From assembly GCA_022316685.1 (NCBI GenBank), contig JAKJHU010000076.1:62001-126000 (forward strand): a DNA stretch of 64,000 bases, written 5' to 3'. The notes below the pieces were generated by a model. That model was not told the DNA's origin, searched no databases, and saw nothing but the letters and a program-made list of their open reading frames with translations. The stretch comes from Progne subis subis. Lineage: Eukaryota > Chordata > Aves > Passeriformes > Hirundinidae. This document shows positions 27,201-39,197 of this stretch, in pieces. The position numbers were made by a program, and so were the translations under genes. Position 1 is the stretch's first letter. Each line of letters starts with the position of its first letter.

Positions 27201-28234
27201 TAACAAATAAAGAGGTCACATATTGAACACTAGAATAACTACAGCTAATGAATCCATTAAAAGAGACATTTTATAAAAGGCATTATTAAGAGGTAAAATG
27301 AAGAAAAAAGTAAAATAGAAATGTAAGGAAAGATTGTAAAACTGCATTTGGAGCATAAAAACCAGAGCCAATATAATACAAGCGTTGTAAGGCATGATTT
27401 CCATTCATTTCAGAACATTTCCAATTAAAATTTTACTGGAAAGAAAATCCTGTGCATTAATTAGTTCTTCTAAAAGAAAGATAATCTCCAAAAATTAAAG
27501 GGTTAGAATTAATCCTTTTTAAAGACAGAACATCCACCTTGTTCACATTAAATTACTCCTCTGAACATTTTTAAAAGGAAAGAAATTGTGTAACAGGTAC
27601 ACGTTCTGTTGAAAATCATCAAATGAAGGAATTTGCAAATCCAATTTTCTTTGCAATGACTTGTAATATGTTATATCAGATTATCTTTATTATTATCTAC
27701 CATAACATACAGTGTAAACAGCCTGTATTTATACTCATGGCTACAGTAAAATTGCTGTGCTGTTGTGTTGGCACTTAGAAATATCAGTTTTCAAGCATTT
27801 CTACAACATCAGTATATAGAATGTCATATAGGAGATGGAATCTGTGTTTTAGATCAATACCACAGGAGATTAGTAAACTTTTTCTTTGCCCTTCAGTTTT
27901 CAGATGCCACCCTTGTAATACTGTGAAATGCAGGAAACGAAAGTGGAAAACTCTGAATTGCACACTAAAAAATTATTTTATCTGATATAGTTTCAGCATA
28001 GCATTTATGTTTTCCAGTTCCCTGTCATACAGCAACTCCTAAGTCCAATGCTAAGTTTAAAGATGAGATATACAATTTAGAAGAATTTGGACTGTTACAA
28101 GCATGTGTGCTCTCTGGTAAAAAGTAATTTGAATAAATTCACTTGAACAGTAAAATACCAGAACATGCCTTGAAATTAATTAGAAAGATGATGAGCTGCC
28201 TAATTGCTGGATACAGGCTCTGTATTTTCTTAGA

Positions 28235-28236
<2 letters not shown>
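21240..28236. other. AT-rich noncoding DNA, no gene recognised
   Basis: Seven kilobases without a supported gene or classified transposon. T- or A-runs of 10-16 bases lie near 21840, 22059-22075, 24210-24227, 24572 and 26230. A patch at about 25970-26200 is richer in G+C and open on both strands but unrecognised. The 120-codon minus frame at 24161-24523 has no recognisable domain and is within chance expectation. Confidence 0.5.

Positions 28237-28275
<39 letters not shown>
28237..28275 (+). repeat. Poly(A) tract, 39 bases
   Basis: Uninterrupted A-run. No polyadenylation signal or retrocopy body is recognisable upstream and no flanking duplication was found. Confidence 0.9.
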
Positions 28276-28278
<3 letters not shown>

Positions 28279-28450
28279 GTGGAATGGCTAGCAAACACAT
28301 GCATCAGCAAATTAAGCTTTGAGAAAACCTATAAGGTAGTAGCTCTAAAAAGATGGCAAGGTCAAATATTTGAAATTTAGGATAGAAGATATATCCCTCT
28401 ACTTTGAAGAAAACTAGCGATTTGTACTAACAAGTCGGGGTGTTGTGTTG

Positions 28451-28498
28451 TTTTTTTTTTTTTTTTTTTCCTCTTCTTTCTTTTCTTTTTTCCATAAT
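28451..28498 (+). repeat. T-run passing into a pyrimidine-rich tract
   Basis: Nineteen T (28451-28469) followed by C/T-rich low-complexity sequence, preceded by TGTTGTGTTG. It is a low-complexity tract. Confidence 0.85.
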
Positions 28499-28514
28499 CT
28501 TTTAGATTTTGGAG

Positions 28515-28549
28515 TATCTAAATTAATCTGGTTATCTAATTAATCTGGT
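28515..28549 (+). repeat. Two-copy 17/18-bp tandem repeat with TTAATC cores
   Basis: TATCTAAATTAATCTGGT (28515-28532) is followed directly by the same unit lacking one A (28533-28549). Each unit carries an ATTA homeodomain-type core, but a slippage origin is the simplest reading. Confidence 0.8.
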
Positions 28550-29730
28550 TTCTATGTGATACACATGGCCACAGTTTCTTTGTTTCTTTTTCAAGCTGAA
28601 GAAATGCTTAACTAGGCTTTGGATTGGATGCCATTATGATTCCTACTTACATTAGATTTAGGCGAGCTAATGAATAGGTTAACAAATAAACTTAGCCCAT
28701 CCCTCTACGTGCATCTTACTTCAGAATACATCCCTCAGATTTAATTTCAATTCCTCTTGGGACTACAGTAGTCCAGCCTGAATGTGCATCAATTAGGTAG
28801 AAAAATAGATAAAATCCTGGTTCCCTAAACCCTCCTTACATGTTATATATTCATTACATAATCTTTCTTGCATCTTCTTTCAGTCACTGCATATTACCTA
28901 CACTCACAGGCAAATTCTGAACTGTCCCACTGGAATGCAAAAATGTCTTGGGTAAACTAGGCTCCTTTTCTTTGCCTTCAGATTAAAACTAAATTCAAAC
29001 TAAAACAGCAAAGTATGCGTGGAAGCTGCTTAATTCAAGCATCAAATAGCAGGTCCTGCATTTAAATCATGGCTTATTTCTTCATCATTCTTTCTGATTT
29101 CTGCATCCTTTTCTGGCAGACATTGAATCTCCCCCTCTTTAATATAGAATACTGAAGGAAGGAAGGGGCACCAATTAAGCCTCTGTTATCTCAGTAACGA
29201 CAGGCAATTGCTTCACTAATTGAATTAAAGATTGTGGAGGGCAGCCATTTGCCTTTAATCCAAATTTGTTTCTGTAATTAATAAAACATGTCTCTGATGT
29301 TGAAAAGTTGCAATCATAAACTTAACTAATATTTGACCCCAAGGAAAGATCACTTTTTCTAGCACATGGACAAATGTATTCTCAGCAAAGTATACTCAGT
29401 GATATCAGCAGCCATGGGCTTGGGGGATTTGCTTATGTGTAAGACAATATTTTATTAAAAAGAAAGAAGATTACACTAGATGGTAGTATAAACCCTCATA
29501 AATGGGTAACTTTCTCGCAGAGAGAAACAGCAAATGTAATGCCTAAAGGATACCACTGGATAAATAATGCTGCACATGAAAACTCAACCTATACCTTGAT
29601 ACAGACTCTACTTCGCATTTGGATGCTGGCACACATGAGGAATTCCAGGGTATAGGGGTTTTTTATGTTACAGTCATATAAGAATGCAAATAAAAATATT
29701 ACCTTTTTCAGTTTTGTTCTACTTTTCTTT
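28550..29730. other. AT-rich noncoding DNA, no gene recognised
   Basis: No gene or transposon is recognised. The 29150-29345 portion is free of simple repeats and rich in CAATTA, TAATTG and TAATTAAT cores; it is raised as a candidate enhancer in the findings. Confidence 0.5.
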
Positions 29731-29789
29731 TGCATTTTGCTACAAAACTAGAATCACAATTGAGCATGTTCTCTAGCATCCCAACCCTC

Positions 29790-29920
29790 CTACACATTTT
29801 TAGTTGCCCATATGGAGATGTCAGATATAATCTGAAAAATGGGATTAGTATCGGGGTTCGCAGTTATTACTCTTGTGGCAACCATTTCACAGAAAAGACA
29901 GCACACTTCACTGTGTACCA
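29790..29920 (+). repeat. Diverged dispersed repeat, copy B (partner at 21.1 kb)
   Basis: It shares an exact 19-bp string (29808-29826) and a downstream ACACTTCACT block with copy A near 21.1 kb, in the same order and orientation. The family is not identified. Confidence 0.5.
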
Positions 29921-31750
29921 GTGTGTTATTGTCACAGGAGGTGCAGGAAACAGTATGTTTATGTAGCTTCTAAAGTGAAATTTTAACTGTAGGACAGAAT
30001 CAACAGCAGTGTTTAAGGAATAAAATAGTCTCCAACCCAGTCAGCTACCTTGTTTTCTTATCATTTTACCAATTTTTAAACCTATTTCCAGAGACCTCAA
30101 CCATTTTCCAACAAACCTATAGAGAAACAAAATGTAGTCTTTGCCAGAAATAGTAACTTACAAAATATCCCTTCACTTTTCACTTCTGTTGACTCCTAGT
30201 TAACAAGATCCCTAATTTTATGCCCAAGATTCTAGAATTTAATACATCAACTTGATGATTTAGATTTAAAACAGAGTACAAAAGATCATAACTCATTTTT
30301 ATGAAACCATTGGAATGTAGATTACATGATGCACACTTATTTCAGTGGGTGCTGGATGGAACTTCAAGTGATGGATTTTTACCCGCAATGTTTTAGAAAT
30401 AACAATTTATTTTATGTTTAATTAAATGAGGAACACATATTTTTAAATAAGTTGAAGACTTCAAATGAAAACTCTACAGATGAATGCTCATACTCTAAAC
30501 TTTCTTCATGAATATTCAATCAAATGGCACAAACTCCACAAGCTCAGTTTTCTTGCTTTACAAAGGTATCTAAAAATAAAAGACCTAATTTGCTAAAATA
30601 ATAGTTAGAGGTTTATGCTGGAATAATATTCAAGGTGCCAAGAGTATTACATTGGTATTTTATTGGGTAAAGTCATGGTGATTTAGGCCTGAAATTTTTT
30701 AAAGCCTATTAAATTTGTTTCACTAAGCAAAAGGTCTAAAAATCTGAAGAAATAATTTCAATATAATACCAGAAGACATGCAGAGAAGCACACCCAAGCC
30801 CTGACAGCTTGCTTGGAATTCTCTTGCTATGTAGTACACCACTCTTCTTTTTCACAAAGGAATATAGGATGAAATTAGCACTGCAATTAATGATAATAAA
30901 ATGTCCAGCATTTGCAGTACAAAAAAAATTCATTCAAAGAAAGGAAAAAGTGAATTCAGAAATATAAAGTAAAAAGGTAAAAAAATAAAATGGAAAAAAC
31001 CTGACCCACAGAACAGAGTTACTGGAAAATATGGGTTTAATTACTTAGCCAGTATAAATCAGCACAGCTTCCCTGGCACAAACAGATCATTGCCAGTAAA
31101 CCCATGAGTTGGGAAAAAAGACAAAAGGTTATTATGGAGGAAATGAAAGGATTAGAACAATAGAAGCTTCAGAAATATCCTTTATTTTGTTGCATACACA
31201 TCTGTGCTTCTTAAATATATGGGTGTGCATTTGAAACCAGATGTAAAATTTTAGTATTTGGATAGCTTAAAAACATGCGATCCAAGTAGAGAACTATCAG
31301 TGTTCTTAAAAATGTGGAAAATTCTTGAAGAACATATTTGTTTCTCATAAAAAGACAAAGTGAAATAAAAGTGCTATAAAAAATATCCACCTCTGCACTG
31401 ACAAAATAAATAAATCAAAACATGATCATATGTTGGCAGGAATAGCACTGTCACATACTTTCCAACTGTTGCATACTTGATCTGAAGTCTGGTCAGAAAG
31501 CCACAGTAGGTTACTTTTCTAGCAGAATATGCCCATTATGCATCTCAGTGTTCAACAGGAAACTATGATAAGCACCAAAGAGATGATGAGAGCAGGAAAT
31601 AAAGGGTTTCCTGATGTGAAATGTTTACCATTCTCATTGAAGGGAAGACAAGCTGGAGAAAGCAGGCAAGCCACTCTTATGTGATTAATAAAGATAACAC
31701 CAGATTATATCCACTCATCCTGGAACTAATCTTTATTTCTTTCTCAGATA
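29921..31750. other. AT-rich noncoding DNA, no gene recognised
   Basis: No gene or classified repeat is visible; A-rich patches at 30958-30999. Open frames are short. Confidence 0.6.
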
Positions 31751-31753
31751 CAA

Positions 31754-33135
31754 TAAATCACAGAATATCTTGAACTGGAAGGAACCCACAAGCATAAGGA
31801 GCCACTTTGCTCCTCACACAAGGAGCCAATCAACAGTGGCACCACAACTGAGGCAGCCCCTTCCTCAGTAACTCATCATTTCAAAAACTCTCTATAAAAA
31901 CCTCCCCTGATTAACATAGGCTCAAGACACCCTCACAGAAGGCAGGTATATGAATCAGCAGTTTATTACCTTACATCTAAGCTCACATACCTTCCTCACT
32001 GTTGGATCCCACCAACATCATGATCCACCAACTCCTACCCCCCATAGCTAGCCAACCAACTCTTTTGTAACACAGCTCCTTATTGGACACAGCTGCAATT
32101 TAACAAGGACAAGGCTGTTTCTAGTCTGCTGTGATTAGACACATCTGCAGCTCATCAAGAATAAGGCTGCCCACAGCACCATACCACATGTAAGGACCAC
32201 TAAAGTCCAACTTCTGGCAGTGCCCAGGACAGTCCAAGGAACCACACCATGTGCTGAGTTCATGGTCTAAATTTTTCTTAAACTCAGACTTGCTGTCACC
32301 ACTTCCCTGGGGAGTCTGCTCCAGTGCCTGACCACTCTCTGGCTGAAGAACCTTTTCCTAATACCAGCCTAAACAGCCACTGACACAACTTCAGGTTCTG
32401 TTGTATCACTGGAGGGAAGAGGTTAGTGCCTGCCCATACTCTCCCTCCACGAAGAAGTATAACTGCAGTGGGGTTTCTCATTCTCCTCTCCTCTGTACTG
32501 AGTAGACCAAGTGACCTCATCCACTCCTTGTATGACTTCCTCTCTAGGCTCTTCACCACGCTCACTATCTTCCCAATCACCTCCTTTGGACGCTTTCTAA
32601 TAGGTTTACATCTTATATTGCAATGCCCAGAACAGCACACAGGACCCAAGAGGAGGCTGCAGAGCGGGACAATCCCCTCCCTTGCCTGGCTGGCATTGCT
32701 GTGTCTGGTGCCCTCCTGGCTGCCAGGACACTGCAGACTCATGCTCAACTTGCCATTGACCCCATGTCCCTTTTCACAGTGCTGCTCTTCAGCCGGTCGG
32801 TTGACACATCCAGGGTTGCCCCATCTGAGGATACAGACTCTGTCACTTGTGTTTGGTAAGCTTCTTACAGATGGTGGCTTGCCCAGACCTCTAATTTGTC
32901 CAGGTCTTTCTGCCTTCAAGAGTCGACAGCTTCTCCAAATTTACTATGATCTGTAAATTTAGTAGCACTTCAAGTCCTTCATCCAGTTTGCTAAATGAAG
33001 CCATTGAAGAGAGGTAGGCCTGAGATGGACATCTGTATAACCCCACTGGTGATAAGTTCCAGCCTGATGTAACCCCATTTATTTTAACATTTTGTGCCAG
33101 TTTTTCACCAATTACATTGTATACTTATCCAGGAA
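31754..33135 (-). mobile_element. CR1 LINE, 5'-truncated, minus strand, split by an insertion
   Basis: Read on the minus strand this runs from the reverse-transcriptase region of ORF2 (about 33135) through the ORF2 C-terminus to the 3' end at about 31754, where the plus strand shows 'tcacagaatatcttgaactgg' and 'aaggaaccca', the reverse of the CR1 3' block. A minus-strand frame of 207 codons (32919-32296) contains a stretch like the CR1 ORF2 C-terminus (KSYKEWMRSLGLLSTEERR). Family copies have a far longer ORF2, so this is the usual 5'-truncated dead copy. About 390 bases of foreign sequence (31801-32190) interrupt the 3' block. Confidence 0.88.
31801..32190. mobile_element. 390-bp insertion inside CR1, unclassified, possibly a solo LTR
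   Basis: TAAGGA occurs on both sides (31795-31800 and 32191-32196), and the CR1 3' block is continuous when the intervening 390 bases are removed, so this is a younger insertion with a probable 6-bp target duplication. Its ends (GCCACTTTG... and ...ACCACATG) are not the TG...CA of an intact LTR. The minus strand has an AATAAA (31962-31967) and the plus strand a TATAAAA near 31892, so orientation is unclear. No coding sequence is seen. A solo LTR or a nonautonomous DNA element are both possible. Confidence 0.6.
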
Positions 33136-36100
33136 ATCCCTGTTTTATCAAGAATGTCCAAACAATATAGGTAACAAATAAAAAATATATAAGAAACTTC
33201 TCAATCTGACTGCAGTGCCCCTTACATTCTTAAGTGATTTATTTCCAGTTATTACACTTATACTTAAATCTCTCATTTAATTAGAAATCAGTATTCTTCA
33301 TTTTCATGCCAACATGTATGCAGAGATGTTAATTTTCAGTATTCTTTCTTCTCTGAAATTACTGAAGTACATTTGGCATGACAGCCTTGTAGTGTCTGTG
33401 TGTTGGTGGTACCAGCAATAACAACATTTATGAATATAGATACTTCTGTTCTCTGAATCTTCAGGATATGTGTGCTTGTTAGGAAGTAGTTGCAGACCTT
33501 GCACAGGTTTTATTGTGCTCTTATTTATCCTCACACAAACTATTGGTATTGAAACATTTGCTGTTCTTTTTTTTCTGTGCAATTCTTTTCTGAAAATACT
33601 TGCAAGTTTTTTCTGTCTTATCGGTGATAATCCCAGGAGCAGTGCAGAAACTGAGCGCAACTGCCACCCAGGTGGTCTTCAACATCCTCATGGGGGGCAG
33701 AGGGGGAGCAAATATTGTTGTCATATTATGTGAGATTTTGTGAGATGTTTACAGCTCTGTAGCTGAATTCTCACGGTCGCTCTCTGTAAACAAAATTATT
33801 TTCTCAGTTAGTGAGAGATGGGGACTCAAAGACTTTTGGCCTATGGGAAAAAAAATTAAAACAAGAATCCTGTTTGCAGAACATTTTATCCAATATATTG
33901 AAATGCATAAATTGTGAGGCTGTAGTTGTGAGCACTGTACTGGATTCAGAATATAGATCTTCAGAACACTTATAAGTATATCGAGCAGGTTGAAGTTAAT
34001 CTCATGGTGACAATAAACAATACTGCTAAAGCAGAAGATTTATTCCTGGATAGTATTTGCACCTGGTACTCAATCCCTAAGGTTAGCCTACTTTTTAGAT
34101 ATTGGTATTGTAGATTAATCTCTTGGTAATAAGCCATAAAATTACACCAACATCCCATTTTAGAAAAACAAAGTAGGAATTCGGCATATAATTTCTGTTG
34201 CCTGTTCATCCAGTGACCTGCTAAGTTGCTCTCTGCTATCTTTTCATATTGTCTCTGCAGACAGTTAAAAAAAAAAAAAAAACAAAAAAAACCCCAGCAC
34301 TGTTTTTGAAACATCCAGTTTAAATTATTTCTAACCTTGATGCTACTGTGATAGTTTTTGGGGGGTTTTTTTATGGCTTTTGCGTATAACATGATACTCC
34401 CACATTTGGTGAGGCTTTGCCAAAGCCATGTGTGTCTGTGTCTGTTGGCCTGTTGGACAGTAGAGAATAGAAAGACGCATCAATCAAAAGAATTGAGAAA
34501 AGCGTCTTATGTTGAAGATTTTCAATTTGTTTCCATTTTCATTTTGATCTAGGTTAGACCACTTATTGTAGTGTTCTGGCCCACTGGATGTTTTTTGATC
34601 ACTTGGACTGCAGTCAATACATTCTTGTGTGTGCTTGGAGTTTTGCTTGTTTGCCAAATGCATCACTACAGCCTATTAGACCTTGAACTCGTGCTGGGCA
34701 CAGCCACGTGGCCTGACAGTGCCTGTTGATGAGTGAAATGTACATGCTGCACATGCATATTAACTTAGGCACTTTCTATTTATCCACCTTAACTTTTCTC
34801 TCTCTAATGCATTTCTTAACACCTTACAGTGCAATGGAAATATATGTCCAAATTGTAGCAGCCGTTACAAGAAATCAAGTGATGCCAGACCGTATTTTTA
34901 AATAATGAAAGATAAAATAACAATATTATAAACACATTACACAAATCAGTATTTCATCAGTATCTTGAATATATCATTCTCTATAACTTTTATGTCTGAA
35001 GGCAGTTGTGAAGCTACTTATATTTGTCACACTTTTATTACCTCTGTTATATCTTTTTACTATCACAAGTAGTAGGAACATTTTTGTTTTCTAAATGAAG
35101 AAAAATCTGGAACTAACAAATATTTTCATCCTTAAGACAATGAATTTTTTTGTCTACAGCTATCAAGAAATGAAATGACTTAAATATTCACTAGCAATGG
35201 CTGTGAAAACATATGTGAGCAGAGCTGAGATTGAGCTCTTTCTAAATTTATACAGTTTCTACTTTTACACAGCCAGAAATACCAAAGATCTAATGCAATC
35301 TACTGAAAGAATTATACTCTCTCATGTCATATGAAAAGCACAGCTGAATTTTACTTTTGTGCAACCATAACCCAAGCTGGAAAACATTTCAAACACAGGG
35401 ATAAAAGACAATTCCTGCCGTGATGAACTTGGTTTTTTATGCACAAAACCAGTCATAAAAGGTGGATAAATAAAAAAATCTCTGAGACAATATTGTCTAA
35501 ATCACTATGCAGTAGGAATGAGTACATCACCAAATGGATACCAACATTTTTCATCAGCATCATGATGCAGAATTTTAAGGGGAGAGATGAAATATGGTAA
35601 CAGTTAGCTGCTCTGAAAATATTTCTGAGAAACTCCTCCCATGTCTGAGAAGTAGCATGAAGCTTGTTTGAAAAAAAAACAAATAGTGGCACATCCATCT
35701 GAGGTATGAGGTGACATTGCATCATAAATAACATATGATAGCTGGGTATTTCAAGGTTGTTAAGGTTCTTGAAAATAAAGGAAAGTGTATTATGCTTGAT
35801 TGTAAAGAGATGATGCAGTAGAAGTAGCTGATGTAAAAAAATTAAAAGGGGGGGCAAAAGCCAGGAAAAAGTAAATGGATGAATATAAGTGGGTCAGGAC
35901 TTATCAGTGGATGTCGAACTAGGGAGAAAGCATTGTTTTAACTGAAAAGCAGTATATAAGTATCTAGACAAGATCTTTAGCTTTGTAATTTGCAAAAAAC
36001 CCCTACACTTTAAACAAGTGCAAACAAAATTGGGCTCTGAAGAGCCAGAGTGATATCAAAGACAAAAAGAGCACTTAAAAGTGAGCTGCTGTCATGACAC

Positions 36101-37386
36101 TGTATTAGCAGCTCTTTAGAGCCCCTGCTGGGTTTGTTACCAAGGGATGATGTAATGGGAGTGACTTTCATTTGTCAGGTAAGAAAGTTGTACTGAAACA
36201 ATAAGCAGTGAAACGTTAATTTTACTGTGAATTGCTCTTGTGCATCACACTTTCTGTAGAAAAAGGCTTTGGAAGAGCAAAAGTAAGGAATTGGAAATGG
36301 AGGATGGAAGGAAAAGGAGCACTTCCTGTTCTTCGAAAGACTAGCACTTTTACTTTGGTGAAGAGTGACCAGGAAAGGAGGGAGTCAAGAAATTAAAAAC
36401 ATGCAAATTTTCAGGAAGATCTTTGTTAACCGCACTGAAGGGAGTTGGTCAGTCAAGGAGCATAAAAGCAGTATTATTGAGCTGAATTAGGCGAGGTTTC
36501 AAAACTGTAGGAAGAATATCCTTGTGTCAACTTAATAACTGATTACGTAGCTTTAATCCCTCTTAAATTCTATTGCTCTTACTGGTTTTAGTAATACACC
36601 TTGAATGCATAACTGAAAAGAAATATAGTTGCCATATGGAGTTTATAAAAGTTATTATTAATAGTTTTGTTTTGGTTAAATTTCCATTTCTAAGCTCACT
36701 CCTCTTTCAAGATAATTAATTAATACACAATACCTCACAATAAAGCCATAATTTTCCTTACATCATTTTTTAAACATGTATTTGAAAATAAGGATTTGAA
36801 TTTGGGTCTCTTGATTCCAGAAAAAATACAGTTCAGTTGAATTCAATGAAATTAAATATCTTTTTGCACTTTACCTGTTCTATGATTTTATGGAATTTGT
36901 GTTTTAATATTTAAGAATAATATTCAAAAATGATACAAAAGAGACAGAAAATCCATTATGATGCCTGCTTTTGAAGGATTGGGACCACAGCAGGCCCACT
37001 AATGATACTACCTTTTTCTTGTAAGTTAAAAATCTTTAGTAAAACCTCTGGAGGATTGACCTATAACTGACTATTACCCAGAGCAGAGTGACTATTCCCT
37101 ATAGCTAAGTGACTATTCAAGAAGAATATCTGAAACTTAAAATGAAATTTTTCAGCAGAATTTTTAGAAAAAAGTCTTTTGGACAAGAAGGTCCCACAGA
37201 AAAACCCACTTCTCTGGCTGTATCAGCTTTAACTTAATATGCAGTGCAATAAGCATCCAGAAATAGGCAGAGATCTTCAGAAAAAAATCAAAACAAAACA
37301 AAATAAAGCAATAGATCTTTAGATCTTTAATGTACTTCTGAAATACTAGAAAAGCAGAGAGATTTTCATAGTACCAGTTCCTAGGG
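33136..37386. other. AT-rich noncoding DNA, no gene recognised
   Basis: No supported gene. Runs of A lie at 34267-34290. The longest frames are 140 codons on the minus strand (33970-34392) and 134 codons on the minus strand (35453-35857); both are compositionally biased toward hydrophobic residues from T-rich codons and lack any recognisable domain. The 36050-36330 interval is slightly richer in G+C and repeat-free. Confidence 0.5.
34267..34290 (+). repeat. A-rich tract
   Basis: A16 then C then A7, low complexity. Confidence 0.85.
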
Positions 37387-37556
37387 TTTTGGTGTTTTTT
37401 TTTGTTTTGTTTGTTTTTTTTTTTTTGTTTTTTTGTTTTGTTTTTTGTTTTTTTTTTTTTTGTTGTTTTTTGTTTGTTTGGTTTTTTGGTTTGTTTGTTT
37501 TTGTTGTTGTTGTTGTTGTTTGGGTTTTTTGTTTTGTTTTGTTTTGGTTTTTTTTA
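37387..37556 (+). repeat. T/G-rich low-complexity tract (GTTTT/GTTT/GTT)n
   Basis: About 170 bases composed almost only of T with regularly spaced G on the plus strand, including a (TTG)n block near 37501-37520. Long frames on both strands here (Phe/Cys/Val-rich on plus, Lys/Thr/Asn-rich on minus) are artefacts of this composition. It is complementary in character to the C/A-rich tract at 38.2 kb. Confidence 0.9.
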
Positions 37557-38070
37557 ATTATTATCAAGAAAATAAAATGTCACAGTACAAATTTCTGCAG
37601 ACTTTTATGTGCCTAAAGTGTAATTTTAGTAGAATTTGCAGTAGGATTGATAAACCTGGATTCAATGGTAGTCTAACATTTGAGCTACTGAAGTATCTTT
37701 ATTAATTATCTTCAGAAATCTGGTCCATGGTATTTTCCTTGGTTACAGATTTCATTACTCTGTTTTTGTTATCTTAATAACCAAAATACTGTAATTTTTC
37801 ATGTATCTTTTATTTCTGTATTTCAATACTATTGAAATGCAGTGGCTAACCCAGAATACATATGCTCATTTCAATTTTAAATTTTTTTCCCAAAAAAACC
37901 CCATACTCTGTGATTCTGCATCTGTTGCCTTTTCATTTCCAGGTAACAATGATCATGAGGCATGTAAATGAGTACTAGATGCATTGACATCCATCCCTCT
38001 CAGACATTGTACCAATAAAGATTGCTCTTTTAATTTTCCCTTTGGATTCTCTAGTCCAGTAGAAATTGAC
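37557..38070. other. AT-rich noncoding DNA, no gene recognised
   Basis: No gene or classified repeat is visible. Confidence 0.6.
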
Positions 38071-38144
38071 TTGGCCCGTGACAGGAGGGGTGGAACTATA
38101 TGATCTTTAAGGTCCTTTCCCACCCACATCATTCTATGATTTTA
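38071..38144 (+). mobile_element. CR1 LINE fragment, 3' end
   Basis: The sequence 'ggaactatatgatctttaag', 'gtcctttcccaccc' and a terminal 'attctatgatttta' is the last 70-odd bases of a CR1 element in plus orientation. Such very short copies arise by extreme 5' truncation during target-primed reverse transcription. Confidence 0.85.
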
Positions 38145-38217
38145 TTAATAAAGTCCACTGTAAAATGGCCAGTATTGACCAATTCTATATTTCTTTTTCT
38201 ATAAAAATTCCCCCCCT

Positions 38218-38311
38218 CAAAAATTAAAAACCAACAACAATAATAACAACAAACCAAACCAACCAACCAAACAAAACCAACCAAACAAACAAACAAAAAA
38301 GACCCCACCCC
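38218..38311 (+). repeat. C/A-rich low-complexity tract (CCAA)n(CAAA)n
   Basis: Irregular CAA, CCAA and CAAA units, ending in a short C-rich patch. Its complement resembles the T/G-rich tract about 0.7 kb upstream, so the two could pair as an imperfect inverted repeat. Confidence 0.9.
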
Positions 38312-39147
38312 AAAACCAAAGTGATTGGGAACAACAGTTCTTCATGTATCTATCACTTTATATTTCAGCTGTCCCTCTAGCTGGCAATGACTTCTTTTCT
38401 GTGCCAATTTGAAGTGCAAATTTTTGCTGTTAAAAAGCAACTACAAATGTGCTTCTCAAATAGCAGCTGACCTCTTCTGAGATAAAGTTTGATCTTGGGC
38501 AGGCTGTCATGTTAAATTCCAAAACAAAAATGATGCTTCATGAGAAAAATGCTAAATCTACTAATTGCAGCTAAACACTGGCTGAATGCCAACTCTATTA
38601 ACAATTTCTATAATTCAGGCACTATTTAGTTGACTAAAAATTGTGTACAACAGCATAAATATAAATTTTTAAGGCGAAAATTTCAGGTGAGCATCCAGAG
38701 AGCTGTTACAGACAGAATGTTGGATACAACTAGAGTGAGCTTCACTGGCTGATAGAGGTATTAAACCTATTATATTAGAGATATAAAACACTTGCAAGAA
38801 CATAAAATACTGCATTAAATTAGAAGAAAGGATCCTAGGTAAACTTCTAGAAGGAAATACAGAAAAAAAACCAAGACAAACACTGATTTTTTTAAGCTCT
38901 AATACCAGTTTTAAGAAGTGCAAGCAAAAATGACAATTCCATCTGCATTTCCAGATATTCTCTCATATCTCTTACTGAGCCAAATGCCTTGTCAAGTTCA
39001 GTTTTCAGATTCTATCTAATAACATCTAGTCAGTGGTATTTTTCTTTTTTCCTGTGTTAGTTGCTGTGTACTGGAATGATTGTACTGAAGTGTCTAAGGA
39101 ACAGAAGAAATGGAAGATTTCCAGATTCCCTATCAATCAGGTGGTTT

Positions 39148-39150
<3 letters not shown>
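38312..39150. other. AT-rich noncoding DNA, no gene recognised
   Basis: No gene or classified repeat is visible. Confidence 0.6.

Positions 39151-39190
<40 letters not shown>
39151..39190 (+). repeat. Poly(T) tract, 40 bases
   Basis: Uninterrupted T-run. No minus-strand retrocopy is recognisable beyond it (downstream on the plus strand). Confidence 0.9.

Positions 39191-39197
<7 letters not shown>

Noticed and set aside
32426..32956. 176-codon plus-strand frame opposite the CR1
   Set aside because: It is the antisense shadow of the minus-strand CR1 ORF2 remnant.
33970..34392. 140-codon minus-strand open frame
   Set aside because: Contains a phenylalanine run created by the A-tract at 34267-34290 and no recognisable domain; low-complexity artefact plus chance.
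35453..35857. 134-codon minus-strand open frame
   Set aside because: Hydrophobic composition from T-rich codons, no domain, no neighbours. With a stop frequency of about 7% per codon in this base composition, one or so frames of this length is expected by chance in 64 kb on six frames.
37346..37705. Open frames on both strands rich in Phe/Cys/Val or Lys/Thr/Asn
   Set aside because: They are translations of the T/G-rich low-complexity tract.
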